Source of the DNA: Lawsonibacter asaccharolyticus
GTDB lineage: Bacteria; Bacillota; Clostridia; Oscillospirales; Oscillospiraceae
Direction of reading: 5' to 3'
Assembly: GCA_003112755.1 (NCBI GenBank)
Contig: BFBT01000003.1
Location: 62,001-126,000, forward strand
Length of the DNA stretch: 64,000 nucleotides
Below, piece after piece: positions 1 to 8,331 of this stretch. Numbering within the stretch: position 1 is the first letter of the stretch; each line of letters begins with the position of its first letter. The notes under the pieces are model-generated. The model did not search any database. It saw only the letters and a program-made list of their open reading frames with translations, and had not been told where the DNA came from. Made by a program: the position numbers and the translations under genes.

Positions 1-39
1 GACATTTGTTGACAAGCCACAATAGGATTAGATAATTTT

Positions 40-70
40 AGGCCGACTTTATGATAGAAAGTCGGCCTTT
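40..70 (+). terminator. Hairpin terminator of an upstream gene
   Basis: An 11-bp perfect stem (40-50 with 58-68) with a 7-nt loop runs into a short T stretch. It probably ends a transcription unit lying left of the window. No gene is seen in 71-225. Confidence 0.6.
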
Positions 71-225
71 ATATCTCCAATATTGCAGGTGCACCGTCTC
101 GTTTTCCCAAATTGGTTAATTGAAATTTTATCATACCTATGATTTTGAAATTATGTGTAGTAAAATAATGGAAAGCGAGGGAAATGGCGTACAGTTCGGT
201 TGTTACCATTAGGGAGAAAACGCCA

Positions 226-465
226 ATGAAAAACATCTATCAGTTTGCGGCATGGATTTGTGACGAAACAGACGGAATCGATGACGAAAAATTTATGGCC
301 GCGGCGTGGATTCTCTATGCTTGGATGCGTCGGGAGGTCATCGACTACATTCCGCTCCCGAAGCTTCCGGCAACTGTGAGCGGCTCCACGAAAAAAGAAC
401 GGTCTGTTGCGGTGATTTACCAGCCGGAGGAACACTTTGTCACACTTCGTTCCTGTTCTCGATAA
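226..465 (+). CDS. Small protein upstream of the ExoIII-RT fusion, unknown function
   Basis: This 79-residue ORF starts at an ATG preceded by AGGGAGAA. I do not recognise a family. The sequence is Trp/Ala-rich in its first half (AAWICDE, AAWILYAW) and looks globular, with no clear membrane segment. It lies about 160 bases upstream of the nuclease-RT gene on the same strand, so it could be an accessory of that system or simply the end of a decayed gene. Another frame stays open from 437 to 628 and shares the HFV residues at the point where this frame ends, so a frameshift near 440 is possible. Coding status is moderately supported by the start signal only. Confidence 0.45.
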   Translation: MKNIYQFAAWICDETDGIDDEKFMAAAWILYAWMRREVIDYIPLPKLPATVSGSTKKERSVAVIYQPEEHFVTLRSCSR

Positions 466-624
466 GACATGTCTGGAGTTTATCAAATGCGGCAGTCAAT
501 TCCGCTCGGACTTGGTGTTTGGTGCCATATGGCTGAAAAACACTCATTTCAAAAAGACAATCTGCGCTTTTAAGTCGGCTCCGTTTTATAATGAAAGCAT
601 CCCATTCCAAAGGAAGGATGCGTT
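466..624 (+). other. Leader region of the ExoIII-RT gene
   Basis: This stretch separates the small ORF from the fusion gene. It carries a -10-like TATAAT at 587-592 without a convincing -35, and a good ribosome binding site (AAGGAAGG, about 611-618) ahead of the ATG at 625. I see no group II intron domain V or other catalytic-intron signature. It is the natural place to look for an RNA partner of the reverse transcriptase. Confidence 0.35.
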
Positions 625-3471
625 ATGAAAATCATGTCCTGGAATGTAAACGGCTTGGCTGCCTGCAAGCGCAAGGGATTTCTGCGGGTACTGGCCCACT
701 CCAGGGCGGACATATTCTGCTGCCAGGAGATCAAATCCCGCTGTCCGCTCTCCACCCCGGGGTATTTCCAGTTCTGGAATCCGGCCCAGTGCCCCGGCTA
801 CTCCGGCACGCTGACGCTCTCCCGCAGGGAGCCGCTTTCCGTCCACTACGGCATGGGAATCAGGGAGTTTGACGAGGAGGGCCGTCTGATCGTTCTGGAA
901 TACGGCGGCTTCTATGTCGTGAACGTCTATGTCCCCAACTCTCAGAGCGGCCTTGCCCGGCTGGACTACCGGACGGCGTGGGATGAAGCCCTGCTTTCTT
1001 TTTTGAAGGGTCTGGACAAGCCCGTGGTCCTATGCGGGGACTTCAATGTGGCCCGGGATTTTATCGACGTTTACCCTGAAAATATACGGAATACCCCCGA
1101 ACTGCCGGGCTTTCAGTCCCAGGAGCGCGAAGGGATGGAGCGGCTGCTCTCTCTTGGCCTGACCGATGTGTTCCGCGCTTGGTATCCGCAGGTGGAGAGG
1201 GCCTATACCTGGTGGTCCGCACGGCTCAACAAGAGGCAGGAAAACCGGGGGTGGCGGCTGGACTACTTCCTGGTTTCGGACGCGCTGCTGTCCTCCGTCC
1301 GCGGGATCACGCACCATACGGACATCCTTGGTTCGGACCACTGCCCGATTTCCCTGATTTTGCAGCCTGCTGCCCCACGGAAGGAGCTGTCTGACGAGGA
1401 TTTGGCGGCCATGTGGCGGGGACTGAACTGGGAGGCGCTGGAGGACCAGCTGCTGGAGCTGCAGCAGAGTCTGGCCCGAGTCACGTTCGCCGGCCACTGG
1501 AATCACGTGAAGCAGCTCCAAAAAGAGCTGGTCCGTTCTCTGGCCGCGAAAGCCTTGGCGGTGCGCCATGTCGTCCAGCGGGATTCAGAGCCTGGGGTGG
1601 ACCATGTGCGGTGGACCACAGACGCGGAAAAGATGCGCGCCGCGCTCTCCCTGACCTCCAAAGGCTACCACGCCAAGCCCTACCGCCGCATTGTGGTCAT
1701 GGATGGCGGCAAGGAACGGCGGATCAACGTGCCCACCGCCTACGACAAGGCGATGCAGGCCCTGTATGCGTTCTCTCTTGACCCGGTGGCGGAATCCGTG
1801 GCGGACAAAAAATCATTTGCCTTTCGGAAGGGCCGCTCCGCTTTTGACGCCCACGCCTGCATTTGCCGGACTCTGGAAAATGCGGACGCCCCGGACTGGA
1901 TCGTCTGCGCGGATGTCCGGGCCTGCTATGATACCTTGAGCCAGGACTGGCTGATGGCGAACATCCCCATGGACAAAAAGGTGCTGTGGGAGTTCCTGAA
2001 AGCTGGAGCCGCTTTCGGGGGCGAGTTGTTTCCCACAGAGGTAGGCATCTCCCAGGGTGCCACGCTGTCCCCCATCCTGGGGAACATGGCTCTGGATGGC
2101 CTGCAAAGTTATCTCTATGAACGGCTCTATCCGAACGGGAACATCGACTACGCCGCCGGCGATATGACCCGGTTTGCGGACGACCTGATCATCGCGGCAC
2201 GCTCCCGGGCACAAGCGGACTATATTCTGACGCTGCTGGAGGAATTTTTGGCTGTCCGTGGTCTGAAGCTCAACTGGAACAAGACCTATATCAGCACCAC
2301 ATATCTCGGCTTTGAATTTCTGTCCCGCTGGTATCAGATGCGGGATGGCGTCCTGACCGTTCACCCATCTGAGGGGGCGGTCAAAAAATTTGAGGCAAAT
2401 ATGGAGGCTTTCATTCTGGGACACCGTGGCTCCCAGAGGACCTTAATCGAACAGCTCAACCGAAAGCTGTCCGGCTGGGCCAATTACCACCGGGTCACGG
2501 ATGCCTACGATGTGTTCCGCCGCATTGACAGCAGCGTGCAGGCTCTGCTGATTCGGAAAATGCGCCGGCTGTACCCAAAACGGAAATGGAAGACCATCCA
2601 GGAGACTTACTGGATTGCAGGGCAGAATGGCCGGCACATCTTTGCCCTGCGGGACAACAAGGCCGTCCGGGTCGTGCAGCTGTCTGAGCTGGAGATCTCG
2701 GAGCACCGGCCCATCCGCCTCTCATTTCATCCGTATCTGGATCAGGATTACTATGTCTGGCTTCAAAACCGGCGGGACACGCAGAAGGTCAGCGGGAGCA
2801 AGAGGCGGGGAATCTGGCGGAGGCAGGATGGGCGCTGCCACTACTGCGGACGGCCCATGCTTCCGGATCAGGAGATTGAGTTGGTGGAAATCGTTCAGGG
2901 ACACGGTCGGACCGCCTCCAACATGGCCTACATCCACCGCCGCTGCGCCTACGACACGCTTTCCGAGGAGCAGCCGGCACAAGGAGCTGAATTTGATTTT
3001 TTCAGCACATTGGAGGGCGTGACGGAGCTGACCCGTGGGCTGGAGGACCCCTACTGGGACCTCCGGGAGTTCTTCCGCCTGTGCCGAAAGCCGTCTGTCA
3101 CGCTGACGCTCCTGGAAATCGAGAAGATCATCGGCTTTGAGCTGGACTGGGAGGCCCGCTTTTATCCCGCGTTCTGGTTCGACGAGGCCCCGGCGTTGGA
3201 GGGCCGCCAGTGGGCGCGGGAATTTCCGTTTCACGTCATGTTCCCCTCCCAGCAATCCAGCGAATATGTCATTTCCGACGCCTGGCGCAGCCAGGGCTAC
3301 CGCATCCAGCGGCTGGACCTGCACCGTGAGCGGGTCGTTTTTCACCGGGAGGTGTACGGGACCGTCGGCCTGACGATTCCGCCGGCCCTTTTGCAGACAC
3401 GCATCCCGGAAAATGCCGCATACGAGGCGACAACGTTTTTTGCCTACTTAATCAAGAAATACGGACTCTGA
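625..3471 (+). CDS. ExoIII/APE nuclease - group II-type reverse transcriptase - maturase - HNH-like - DUF7662-like fusion protein
   Basis: The 948-residue protein joins five modules. Residues 1-245 are an exonuclease III/AP-endonuclease-type domain with the family's active-site residues in place: N7, E35, Y102, D139/N141 (GDFN), D213 (RLDYFL) and D238/H239 (GSDHCP). Residues about 265-400 match the N-terminal region of group II intron RTs. Residues 400-570 are the RT palm, with motif A aspartates D430/D436, SQG at 476-478 and FADD at 517-520. Residues about 605-660 resemble the maturase (GIIM) domain (KLSGWANYHR). Residues 738-774 keep a CxxC...N...HxxC zinc knuckle but lack the HH dyad of an active HNH nuclease. 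Residues 830-910 resemble the DUF7662 domain (LTLLEIEKIIGFEL, RVVFHR). Group II RTs normally have no APE-type domain; that order recalls eukaryotic LINE elements. A strong RBS precedes the ATG. Function is unknown; nuclease and RT activity are inferred from intact motifs. Confidence 0.9.
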   Translation: MKIMSWNVNGLAACKRKGFLRVLAHSRADIFCCQEIKSRCPLSTPGYFQFWNPAQCPGYSGTLTLSRREPLSVHYGMGIREFDEEGRLIVLEYGGFYVVNVYVPNSQSGLARLDYRTAWDEALLSFLKGLDKPVVLCGDFNVARDFIDVYPENIRNTPELPGFQSQEREGMERLLSLGLTDVFRAWYPQVERAYTWWSARLNKRQENRGWRLDYFLVSDALLSSVRGITHHTDILGSDHCPISLILQPAAPRKELSDEDLAAMWRGLNWEALEDQLLELQQSLARVTFAGHWNHVKQLQKELVRSLAAKALAVRHVVQRDSEPGVDHVRWTTDAEKMRAALSLTSKGYHAKPYRRIVVMDGGKERRINVPTAYDKAMQALYAFSLDPVAESVADKKSFAFRKGRSAFDAHACICRTLENADAPDWIVCADVRACYDTLSQDWLMANIPMDKKVLWEFLKAGAAFGGELFPTEVGISQGATLSPILGNMALDGLQSYLYERLYPNGNIDYAAGDMTRFADDLIIAARSRAQADYILTLLEEFLAVRGLKLNWNKTYISTTYLGFEFLSRWYQMRDGVLTVHPSEGAVKKFEANMEAFILGHRGSQRTLIEQLNRKLSGWANYHRVTDAYDVFRRIDSSVQALLIRKMRRLYPKRKWKTIQETYWIAGQNGRHIFALRDNKAVRVVQLSELEISEHRPIRLSFHPYLDQDYYVWLQNRRDTQKVSGSKRRGIWRRQDGRCHYCGRPMLPDQEIELVEIVQGHGRTASNMAYIHRRCAYDTLSEEQPAQGAEFDFFSTLEGVTELTRGLEDPYWDLREFFRLCRKPSVTLTLLEIEKIIGFELDWEARFYPAFWFDEAPALEGRQWAREFPFHVMFPSQQSSEYVISDAWRSQGYRIQRLDLHRERVVFHREVYGTVGLTIPPALLQTRIPENAAYEATTFFAYLIKKYGL

Positions 3472-3690
3472 TACAGATGGATTTTCAACTGTTCTCCAGT
3501 ACGTTTCGTGCGATTTAAAGATGCCGAGGTTCTCAATAAAATGTCGTTCCAGTTAAAAATATGGTAGATGTGGTATAAATCCGCGCTTTCTATTTAATCC
3601 AGAGGTGGTGAAATGCTGAGCAGTCCCTTTTGAACCTCCGGGTCCTCCCTTCGTGGAATGTGGCCCAAACGCACTGCTAAATTTTCCCGA

Positions 3691-3732
3691 AGAGGTGTGG
3701 ACAGCAGATTGGCTGTTCACGCCTCTTTTTTC
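3691..3732 (+). terminator. Rho-independent terminator after the fusion gene
   Basis: A 15-bp stem with two wobble pairs (3691-3705 with 3712-3726) is followed by a T run. It lies 220 bases downstream of the ExoIII-RT stop and should end that transcript. The 3472-3690 stretch holds no gene I can support. Confidence 0.7.
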
Positions 3733-3895
3733 CTTCGACAGTTTTCTCATTTTTTCCTCATCAAAGTATGGCGAAGAGTTGGGAAAGCTGTCGAAAAATT
3801 TTTGTGCCTTCACAGGATTTTTCTGTTATTTAAGGAAAAACAAAGAAAAGTCATCTAAATCAGATGAAAAATGGCGTCCCATACGCGCTCCCCCA

Positions 3896-3943
3896 TTGTA
3901 TTTCGCTGGTTTCCGCAAAAGTCAACGAAATACAAAGGAGGAA
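3896..3943 (+). promoter_or_regulatory. Hairpin reaching the ribosome binding site of the sigma-like gene
   Basis: A perfect 10-bp inverted repeat (3896-3905 with 3926-3935) ends inside the ribosome binding site AAGGAGGAA (3934-3943), six bases before the ATG at 3950. If the stem forms in the mRNA it would touch the first bases of the ribosome binding site, so translation may be structure-controlled. Regulation is inferred. Confidence 0.45.
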
Positions 3944-3949
3944 CCGTTA

Positions 3950-4426
3950 ATGCCGCGATACAACAGATACTATCCAGACTATGAGAAAATCTACCCCGGT
4001 ATTGAAAAGCGGCCAGACATTCTGCGTGTACTGAGAGCAAGCGATCGCAAGATGCGCTATATGGAAATTGGCCTTAAATCGGAGCGGTTTGTGACGGATC
4101 CGGAAAACCAGACCGTCGTGTTCCTTCCCGGCCGAGAAACCTCGTTGGAACAGCTTGCGGAGGATGAGCAACGGCAGTTTTCTGACGGATCGAAACTGGA
4201 TGAGCAGATACAATACCAAGAGGAACTGTACCAGCTACGCCAGGCTTTGTACAGTCTGGATAAAGAATATCAGTTGTTACTTTATTATCGCTACTGGGAA
4301 GACATGAGCCAGGAAGACGTGGCAAAACTGCTCTCCCTCTCTCAGCAGGCCGTCAGCTATAGGGAGCGTTGTGCCTTACGACAGTTGAAAAAAATTGTGC
4401 AAAACAGAGAAAATGAGAAAGTTTAG
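3950..4426 (+). CDS. Sigma-70 region-4-like regulator of the mobile island
   Basis: The 158-residue protein has a C-terminal helix-turn-helix of the sigma region 4 type (about 105-150: LYQLRQALYSLDKEYQLLLYY, then SQEDVAKLLSLSQQAVSYRER). It lacks a recognisable region 2, so it is shorter than a complete ECF sigma factor. Such small sigma-like proteins are common in clostridial conjugative and recombinase-carrying elements, where they probably regulate element genes; that role is inferred here. The ATG at 3950 is chosen because of the strong AAGGAGG just upstream. The neighbours on either side are the ExoIII-RT gene and a non-coding stretch followed by recombinases. Confidence 0.75.
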   Translation: MPRYNRYYPDYEKIYPGIEKRPDILRVLRASDRKMRYMEIGLKSERFVTDPENQTVVFLPGRETSLEQLAEDEQRQFSDGSKLDEQIQYQEELYQLRQALYSLDKEYQLLLYYRYWEDMSQEDVAKLLSLSQQAVSYRERCALRQLKKIVQNRENEKV

Positions 4427-4483
4427 AAAAACCGTTTGTGAAACCGCTTACTTATTGCCTGTACATAGTGAAGGGGTTTTTAT

Positions 4484-5012
4484 TAGCTCCCCTGTTCTTT
4501 GAAAACAGAATATCCGGCAACGGGATACGTCAGTTGACGAGAGGCCCTCGAGAGGGAGGCTAAAGCGACGTTGGAGGATGCGCCAAGACCATCTGTGCGG
4601 AATACCCGCATCAAAGACGGCCAAATAAGATGCTGAGCGGTACCCATCCGTCCATAAAACAGCCTGTGGCGGGCTGTTTCGCATTGCGGCTGGATTTTGT
4701 AGAAGTCCAGTCCGACCCTCGTCAGCAATCTGATAATGATACTCCTGCCCAGCCACAGCCACAAGCGATGGGGGCAGCTCGGAGAGATCCTCGGAGGGGT
4801 GAAATTCCCGTGACGTGCGCCAGCACGGTCCGTCAGTTGCCGCCCAGGGCTCGGGAAGTAGTGTCGAATAGGGCCATAACCAGCGAAAGCCAAAAGTAAC
4901 AGCAAGGGCCGTTCCATGCCTTTTGCTCAACAAGGACAATGATACAGCAGAACGGCCTTCAGCTGTACGCCAAGGGGGCGGAGCGTTTAGACTCTCCGCC
5001 CCTTTGGCACAT
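4484..5012 (+). ncRNA. Candidate large structured RNA of the island
   Basis: The 800 bases between the sigma-like gene and the recombinase-like gene have no convincing reading frame with a start signal, but contain a chain of hairpins. Examples are AACAGCC/GGGCTGTT near 4660-4681, a long-range pairing of GGCCGTTC (about 4908) with GAACGGCC (about 4952), and a 14-bp GC-rich stem near 4971-5010. The minus strand stays open for long stretches, but the predicted proteins are compositionally odd and match nothing I know. I could not match it to GOLLD, ROOL, OLE, raiA or a group I/II intron from memory. Strand and limits are guesses. Confidence 0.3.
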
Positions 5013-5244
5013 GAGATGATCAGCACGAACGTGCATATCAATAAAGGCATAATGAACTTGTTTAGTTTTTGCAGAGTGCTGGTGGAGCTGAGCTCCACCA
5101 GATTACCACACGGGATAAGACGTAAACAGCCACGGACATCATTTATGATACCGGAAAAACAAATATGGAGCAGACTGCACGGACTCCAAAAATCATCTTT
5201 AGCGCACTCTGCCCCTGCTCAAATTTATTGTAATGGGCGGTGTG

Positions 5245-5700
5245 ATGAACATGACAGGAAAAAAGAAAGTCTGGCTGTATCTGAGAGCCAGGACAAAGGA
5301 ATCGCTGGAGGCGCAGAAAGCATTTCTGCTGGACTACGCAAACGAAGTGGGATACGAGGTGACAGATGTTGCCGCCGACTATTCCCCAAGCAGGAGCAGT
5401 CTGAAGCGTGTTCGGCTTGGCGCGGCAAATCATGACATTGAGGTCCTGCTGGTATCTTCCTGGACCCGCCTGGGGAGAGATCTTTCCGAGGTAATCGAGA
5501 CAATGACGTACCTGAGGGCGCAGAACGTGGCGGTACAAAGTATCAAAGAGGAAGATATATCTCTGGATCAGGCGCTTTCCTTTGCGCGCTTTGCGGCCGC
5601 GATGCAGATCCCCGATGAAGCACTGCCCGAAGATACTGACGTGGCTCTTTCTGAGGACCTGGAAGAATCAGAAGGGTTTGATATGACGCAATCCTTCTGA
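5245..5700 (+). CDS. Serine-recombinase N-terminal-domain protein lacking the catalytic serine
   Basis: The 151-residue protein is essentially only the resolvase-like catalytic fold: YLRARTKESLEAQ near the N-terminus corresponds to the family's YxRxSxxxxSLxxQ motif, and SSWTRLGRD corresponds to the later arginine motif. At the position of the nucleophilic serine the sequence has arginine, so it is probably inactive in strand cleavage. No DNA-binding domain follows, and the C-terminus is acidic. Possible starts are 5233, 5245 and 5251, none with a strong ribosome binding site. It stands directly ahead of the small SHOCT-like protein and the active recombinases, which suggests a regulatory or structural role in recombination; that is inference. 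Confidence 0.7.
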   Translation: MNMTGKKKVWLYLRARTKESLEAQKAFLLDYANEVGYEVTDVAADYSPSRSSLKRVRLGAANHDIEVLLVSSWTRLGRDLSEVIETMTYLRAQNVAVQSIKEEDISLDQALSFARFAAAMQIPDEALPEDTDVALSEDLEESEGFDMTQSF

Positions 5701-5757
5701 AGATAAAACTGCTCGGTCTCTCTTTGGATGAAAAAGCCTGATTTGGAGGTAAAGAGC

Positions 5758-5904
5758 ATGAACGCGAACATCAACTACATCGGTATGGTAAACCTGCTGC
5801 GGGCCTTACGGGATGCCAGTATCATCAGCGAAGCGGAGGCCCGTAAGATCGCCGCGCGGCTCCGGGTGGAAACAGGAGCCGACGTCATATATTCGCCTCA
5901 ATAG
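5758..5904 (+). CDS. Small SHOCT-like protein of the recombinase module
   Basis: A 48-residue protein follows an excellent ribosome binding site (GGAGGTAAAGAGC). The segment INYIGMVNLLRALRDASIIS...EARKIAARL resembles the short C-terminal SHOCT-type helical motif found in small proteins next to serine recombinases of clostridial elements. It likely helps oligomerisation or protein contact. It lies 54 bases after the recombinase-like gene and 70 before the first large serine recombinase, on the same strand. Confidence 0.7.
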   Translation: MNANINYIGMVNLLRALRDASIISEAEARKIAARLRVETGADVIYSPQ

Positions 5905-5974
5905 TTGTTGCATTTGGCTATAGCTTTTCAGAGAAAGTTAGGGTATTGTGTGTGGCTGAACAGAGGTGATTTAG

Positions 5975-7579
5975 ATGAACGGACAGACAACGATTAGTGG
6001 ATCCCTCGCACTGAACAGTGCTCCCCATGTTATCACGATCCCGGCCTCCGGGCCGGTCCGGACCCGGAAACTGCGTGTGGCCGCTTACGCCCGTGTCAGT
6101 TCCGACTCTGAGGACCAGCTCCACTCCTTTGCCGCGCAGAATACCTACTACACAGAACTCATCACCAGCAACCCGGAATGGGAGTTCGTGGACGTATATG
6201 CAGATGAGGGAATCACCGGGGCCTCCGCGGAGAAGCGGGATGACTTCCAGCGGCTCCTGAAAGACTGCCGCAGAGGCCGCATCGACAAGGTCCTGACAAA
6301 ATCCACCGCTCGGTTCGCGCGAAACACCAGCGAGAGCCTGATGGCGGTTCGGGAGCTGAGGGACCTGGGAATCGGGGTCTGCTTCGAGGAGCAGGGCATT
6401 GACACCACCCAGATGTCCGGCGAGCTGCTGACAGCCATCTTCTCCATGATGGCCCAGAAGGAGAGTGAGGCTATCTCTGAGAATATCCGCTGGAGCATAC
6501 GAAATCGAATGGAAAATGGGACTTTTACAGCGACATCCCTTCCCTTCGGCTACATACGGGATGAAACCGGTGAGATCAAAGTTGATTTACAGCGGGCCGG
6601 TTATGTAAAAGAGATATTTGAAGCATTCCTGAGTGGAAGGAATACGGAAGAGATTGCGGAGGAAATGAAGCGGAGACAAGAAACAGAGAAACCGCTTCAA
6701 TCCTATCAGTGGACAGTGCATGCCATTGCACGAATCTTAAAGAATGAAAAATACACAGGGAATTCACTGTGGCAGAAGTCATTCATAACGCAGACGCTTC
6801 CCCGCCGTCACAAGGTCAACAAAGGAGAGCTTGCTCAATATTACGTTAAAGATACCCATCCCCCTATTATCAACTGCTCTGTATATGATAAGGCGCAGGA
6901 GCTTCTGCGCATCAGGAAGGAGCAGTTCAATCCGCACGGGATGGAGAGCTCTCGGCTGTCCGGGCACATTGAATGTGGCTGCTGCGGATCTAACTTTCGG
7001 AAGATCCAGCATGGAGTAAAGGTGTACCACGCCTGCCGTGCCCATACGATAGACCGAAAAAAATGCCCCACGAAGCAGATTCCGGAAAGCGAATTTGAAC
7101 ATGCTTTCCTCCGCCTGTATTACAAACTACGGCACCGTGGAATGCCGATTCTCTCCCAACTGCTTACGGACCTCCAGACAGCTCAAAACGGGAAGCTGCT
7201 CTGGAGCCTGGACATCGTGGAACTGAACAAACAAATAGCGGATATCGTCCGTCAGGAGCGACTACTGGTCGAGCTGAAGCAGCAGGGCCTTGTCGATCCT
7301 GACATTTATATTACCCGGAGCAACACGCTGGCTGAACAGCTCCGCACCGCCAAACTCGAAAAGGAACGGTTTCTGGAGTCCGAGGAGGATCAGACCATCT
7401 GGCAGACTCAGGTCCTGCTGGGGGTATTGGAGACCGGGCCGGAATTTCTGGAGACGTTCGATGAGGAGCTGTTCAGCGAGCTGGTTGCAAAGATCATCGT
7501 GGAGAACAACGAATGCCTGCGGTTCCGGCTGATCAACGGGCTGGAGCTGACGGAGGCCATCGAGAGGACGGTGCGCTGA
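5975..7579 (+). CDS. Large serine recombinase (first copy)
   Basis: The 534-residue protein has an N-terminal resolvase catalytic domain with YARVSSDSEDQ and the nucleophile at Ser42. A recombinase domain follows near 170-290 (LPFGYIRDE, WTVHAIARILKNEKYTGN). A zinc ribbon lies near 330-365 (CGCC...CRAH...KKC), and a coiled-coil C-terminus follows. Size and order match site-specific integrases of the TnpX/TndX type that excise and insert clostridial transposons. Its stop (TGATG) overlaps the start of the next gene, so the two are translationally coupled. The attachment site is not identifiable from this sequence alone. Confidence 0.9.
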   Translation: MNGQTTISGSLALNSAPHVITIPASGPVRTRKLRVAAYARVSSDSEDQLHSFAAQNTYYTELITSNPEWEFVDVYADEGITGASAEKRDDFQRLLKDCRRGRIDKVLTKSTARFARNTSESLMAVRELRDLGIGVCFEEQGIDTTQMSGELLTAIFSMMAQKESEAISENIRWSIRNRMENGTFTATSLPFGYIRDETGEIKVDLQRAGYVKEIFEAFLSGRNTEEIAEEMKRRQETEKPLQSYQWTVHAIARILKNEKYTGNSLWQKSFITQTLPRRHKVNKGELAQYYVKDTHPPIINCSVYDKAQELLRIRKEQFNPHGMESSRLSGHIECGCCGSNFRKIQHGVKVYHACRAHTIDRKKCPTKQIPESEFEHAFLRLYYKLRHRGMPILSQLLTDLQTAQNGKLLWSLDIVELNKQIADIVRQERLLVELKQQGLVDPDIYITRSNTLAEQLRTAKLEKERFLESEEDQTIWQTQVLLGVLETGPEFLETFDEELFSELVAKIIVENNECLRFRLINGLELTEAIERTVR

Positions 7580-8331
7580 TGGCGAGCAACAGAAAGCAGC
7601 CCTTCGGATACCGGATGGAGTTCGGAGAGTACACTCTCCATCCAGCGGAGGCGGAAACAGTCCGCTGGATCTACCAGACCTATCTGGCCGGGGCGTCCTA
7701 TCAGGAGCTGGTAGAGGCACTCCAAGAGCGAGGAGTTGCCTATGACGAGGGTAAGCTGTGGAACAAAAACATGGTGGCCCGCATCCTGGAGGACAAGAGA
7801 TACATAGGGACAGACCGATACCCGGCCATACTCCCGGAGGAGCAGTTCTGCGGCGCGCGGGAGCGCCGCAGGGACCGGGCGGTCCCAACCAGAAAAACAC
7901 CGGCACAGATGGAACTGCGGCGGCTGTGCGGCGGTCCCCCGCCTGCCTGGGTGGAACAGCAGGCCCTGACGATTCTGAACCGCCTTATCCAGAAACCGGA
8001 AAGCATCACTCCCGGCCAAATAGCAGTGGACGCTCCGGCAGAGGCCAGAACGCTGCGCCGGAAGCTGGATGAGGCACTTCACACTTCACCTGTAGATGGC
8101 GAGCGGACCAGGGATATGGCGCTTCGGCTGGCAGAACACAGGCTCAACGCCATTGGGGCGGAGGAATATGAGACGATACGGCTCCAGAAGCTCTTCCGGA
8201 ACCATCCGCTCATGGAGGCGCTGGAGCAGGATCTCCTGCGTGAGAGTGTCCGACAGATCACATACAGAGGAAAAGGCATTCAGGTCCAGCTGAAAAACGG
8301 CCAGATCATGAAGGGAGGACAACAGCCATGA
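7579..8331 (+). CDS. Recombinase-domain protein without catalytic domain
   Basis: The 250-residue protein begins where the recombinase (DNA-binding) domain of a large serine recombinase would begin: KQPFGYRMEFGEYTLHPAEA, then VRWIYQTYLAG and MVARILEDKRYIG. The whole N-terminal resolvase fold with its serine is missing, and no cysteine ribbon is visible. The ATG overlaps the preceding stop by one base (TGATG), and its own stop overlaps the next ATG (ATGA), so this looks like an intact, conserved gene rather than a fragment. It probably acts as a DNA-binding partner for the two flanking full-length recombinases; that role is inferred. Confidence 0.8.
   Translation: MASNRKQPFGYRMEFGEYTLHPAEAETVRWIYQTYLAGASYQELVEALQERGVAYDEGKLWNKNMVARILEDKRYIGTDRYPAILPEEQFCGARERRRDRAVPTRKTPAQMELRRLCGGPPPAWVEQQALTILNRLIQKPESITPGQIAVDAPAEARTLRRKLDEALHTSPVDGERTRDMALRLAEHRLNAIGAEEYETIRLQKLFRNHPLMEALEQDLLRESVRQITYRGKGIQVQLKNGQIMKGGQQP

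Noticed and set aside
625..3471. Diversity-generating retroelement
   Set aside because: The RT has the group II-type FADD and SQG context, and I saw no template/variable repeat pair or adenine-specific variation nearby.
466..3690. Group II intron containing the RT as its ORF
   Set aside because: No GUGYG-type 5' end and no domain V/VI hairpin could be found on either side of the gene.
4448..5098. Long open frame on the minus strand opposite the candidate RNA
   Set aside because: The translated protein has no recognisable motif, odd composition, and no ribosome binding site; several stops interrupt the same region in other frames. The hairpin pattern explains the region better.
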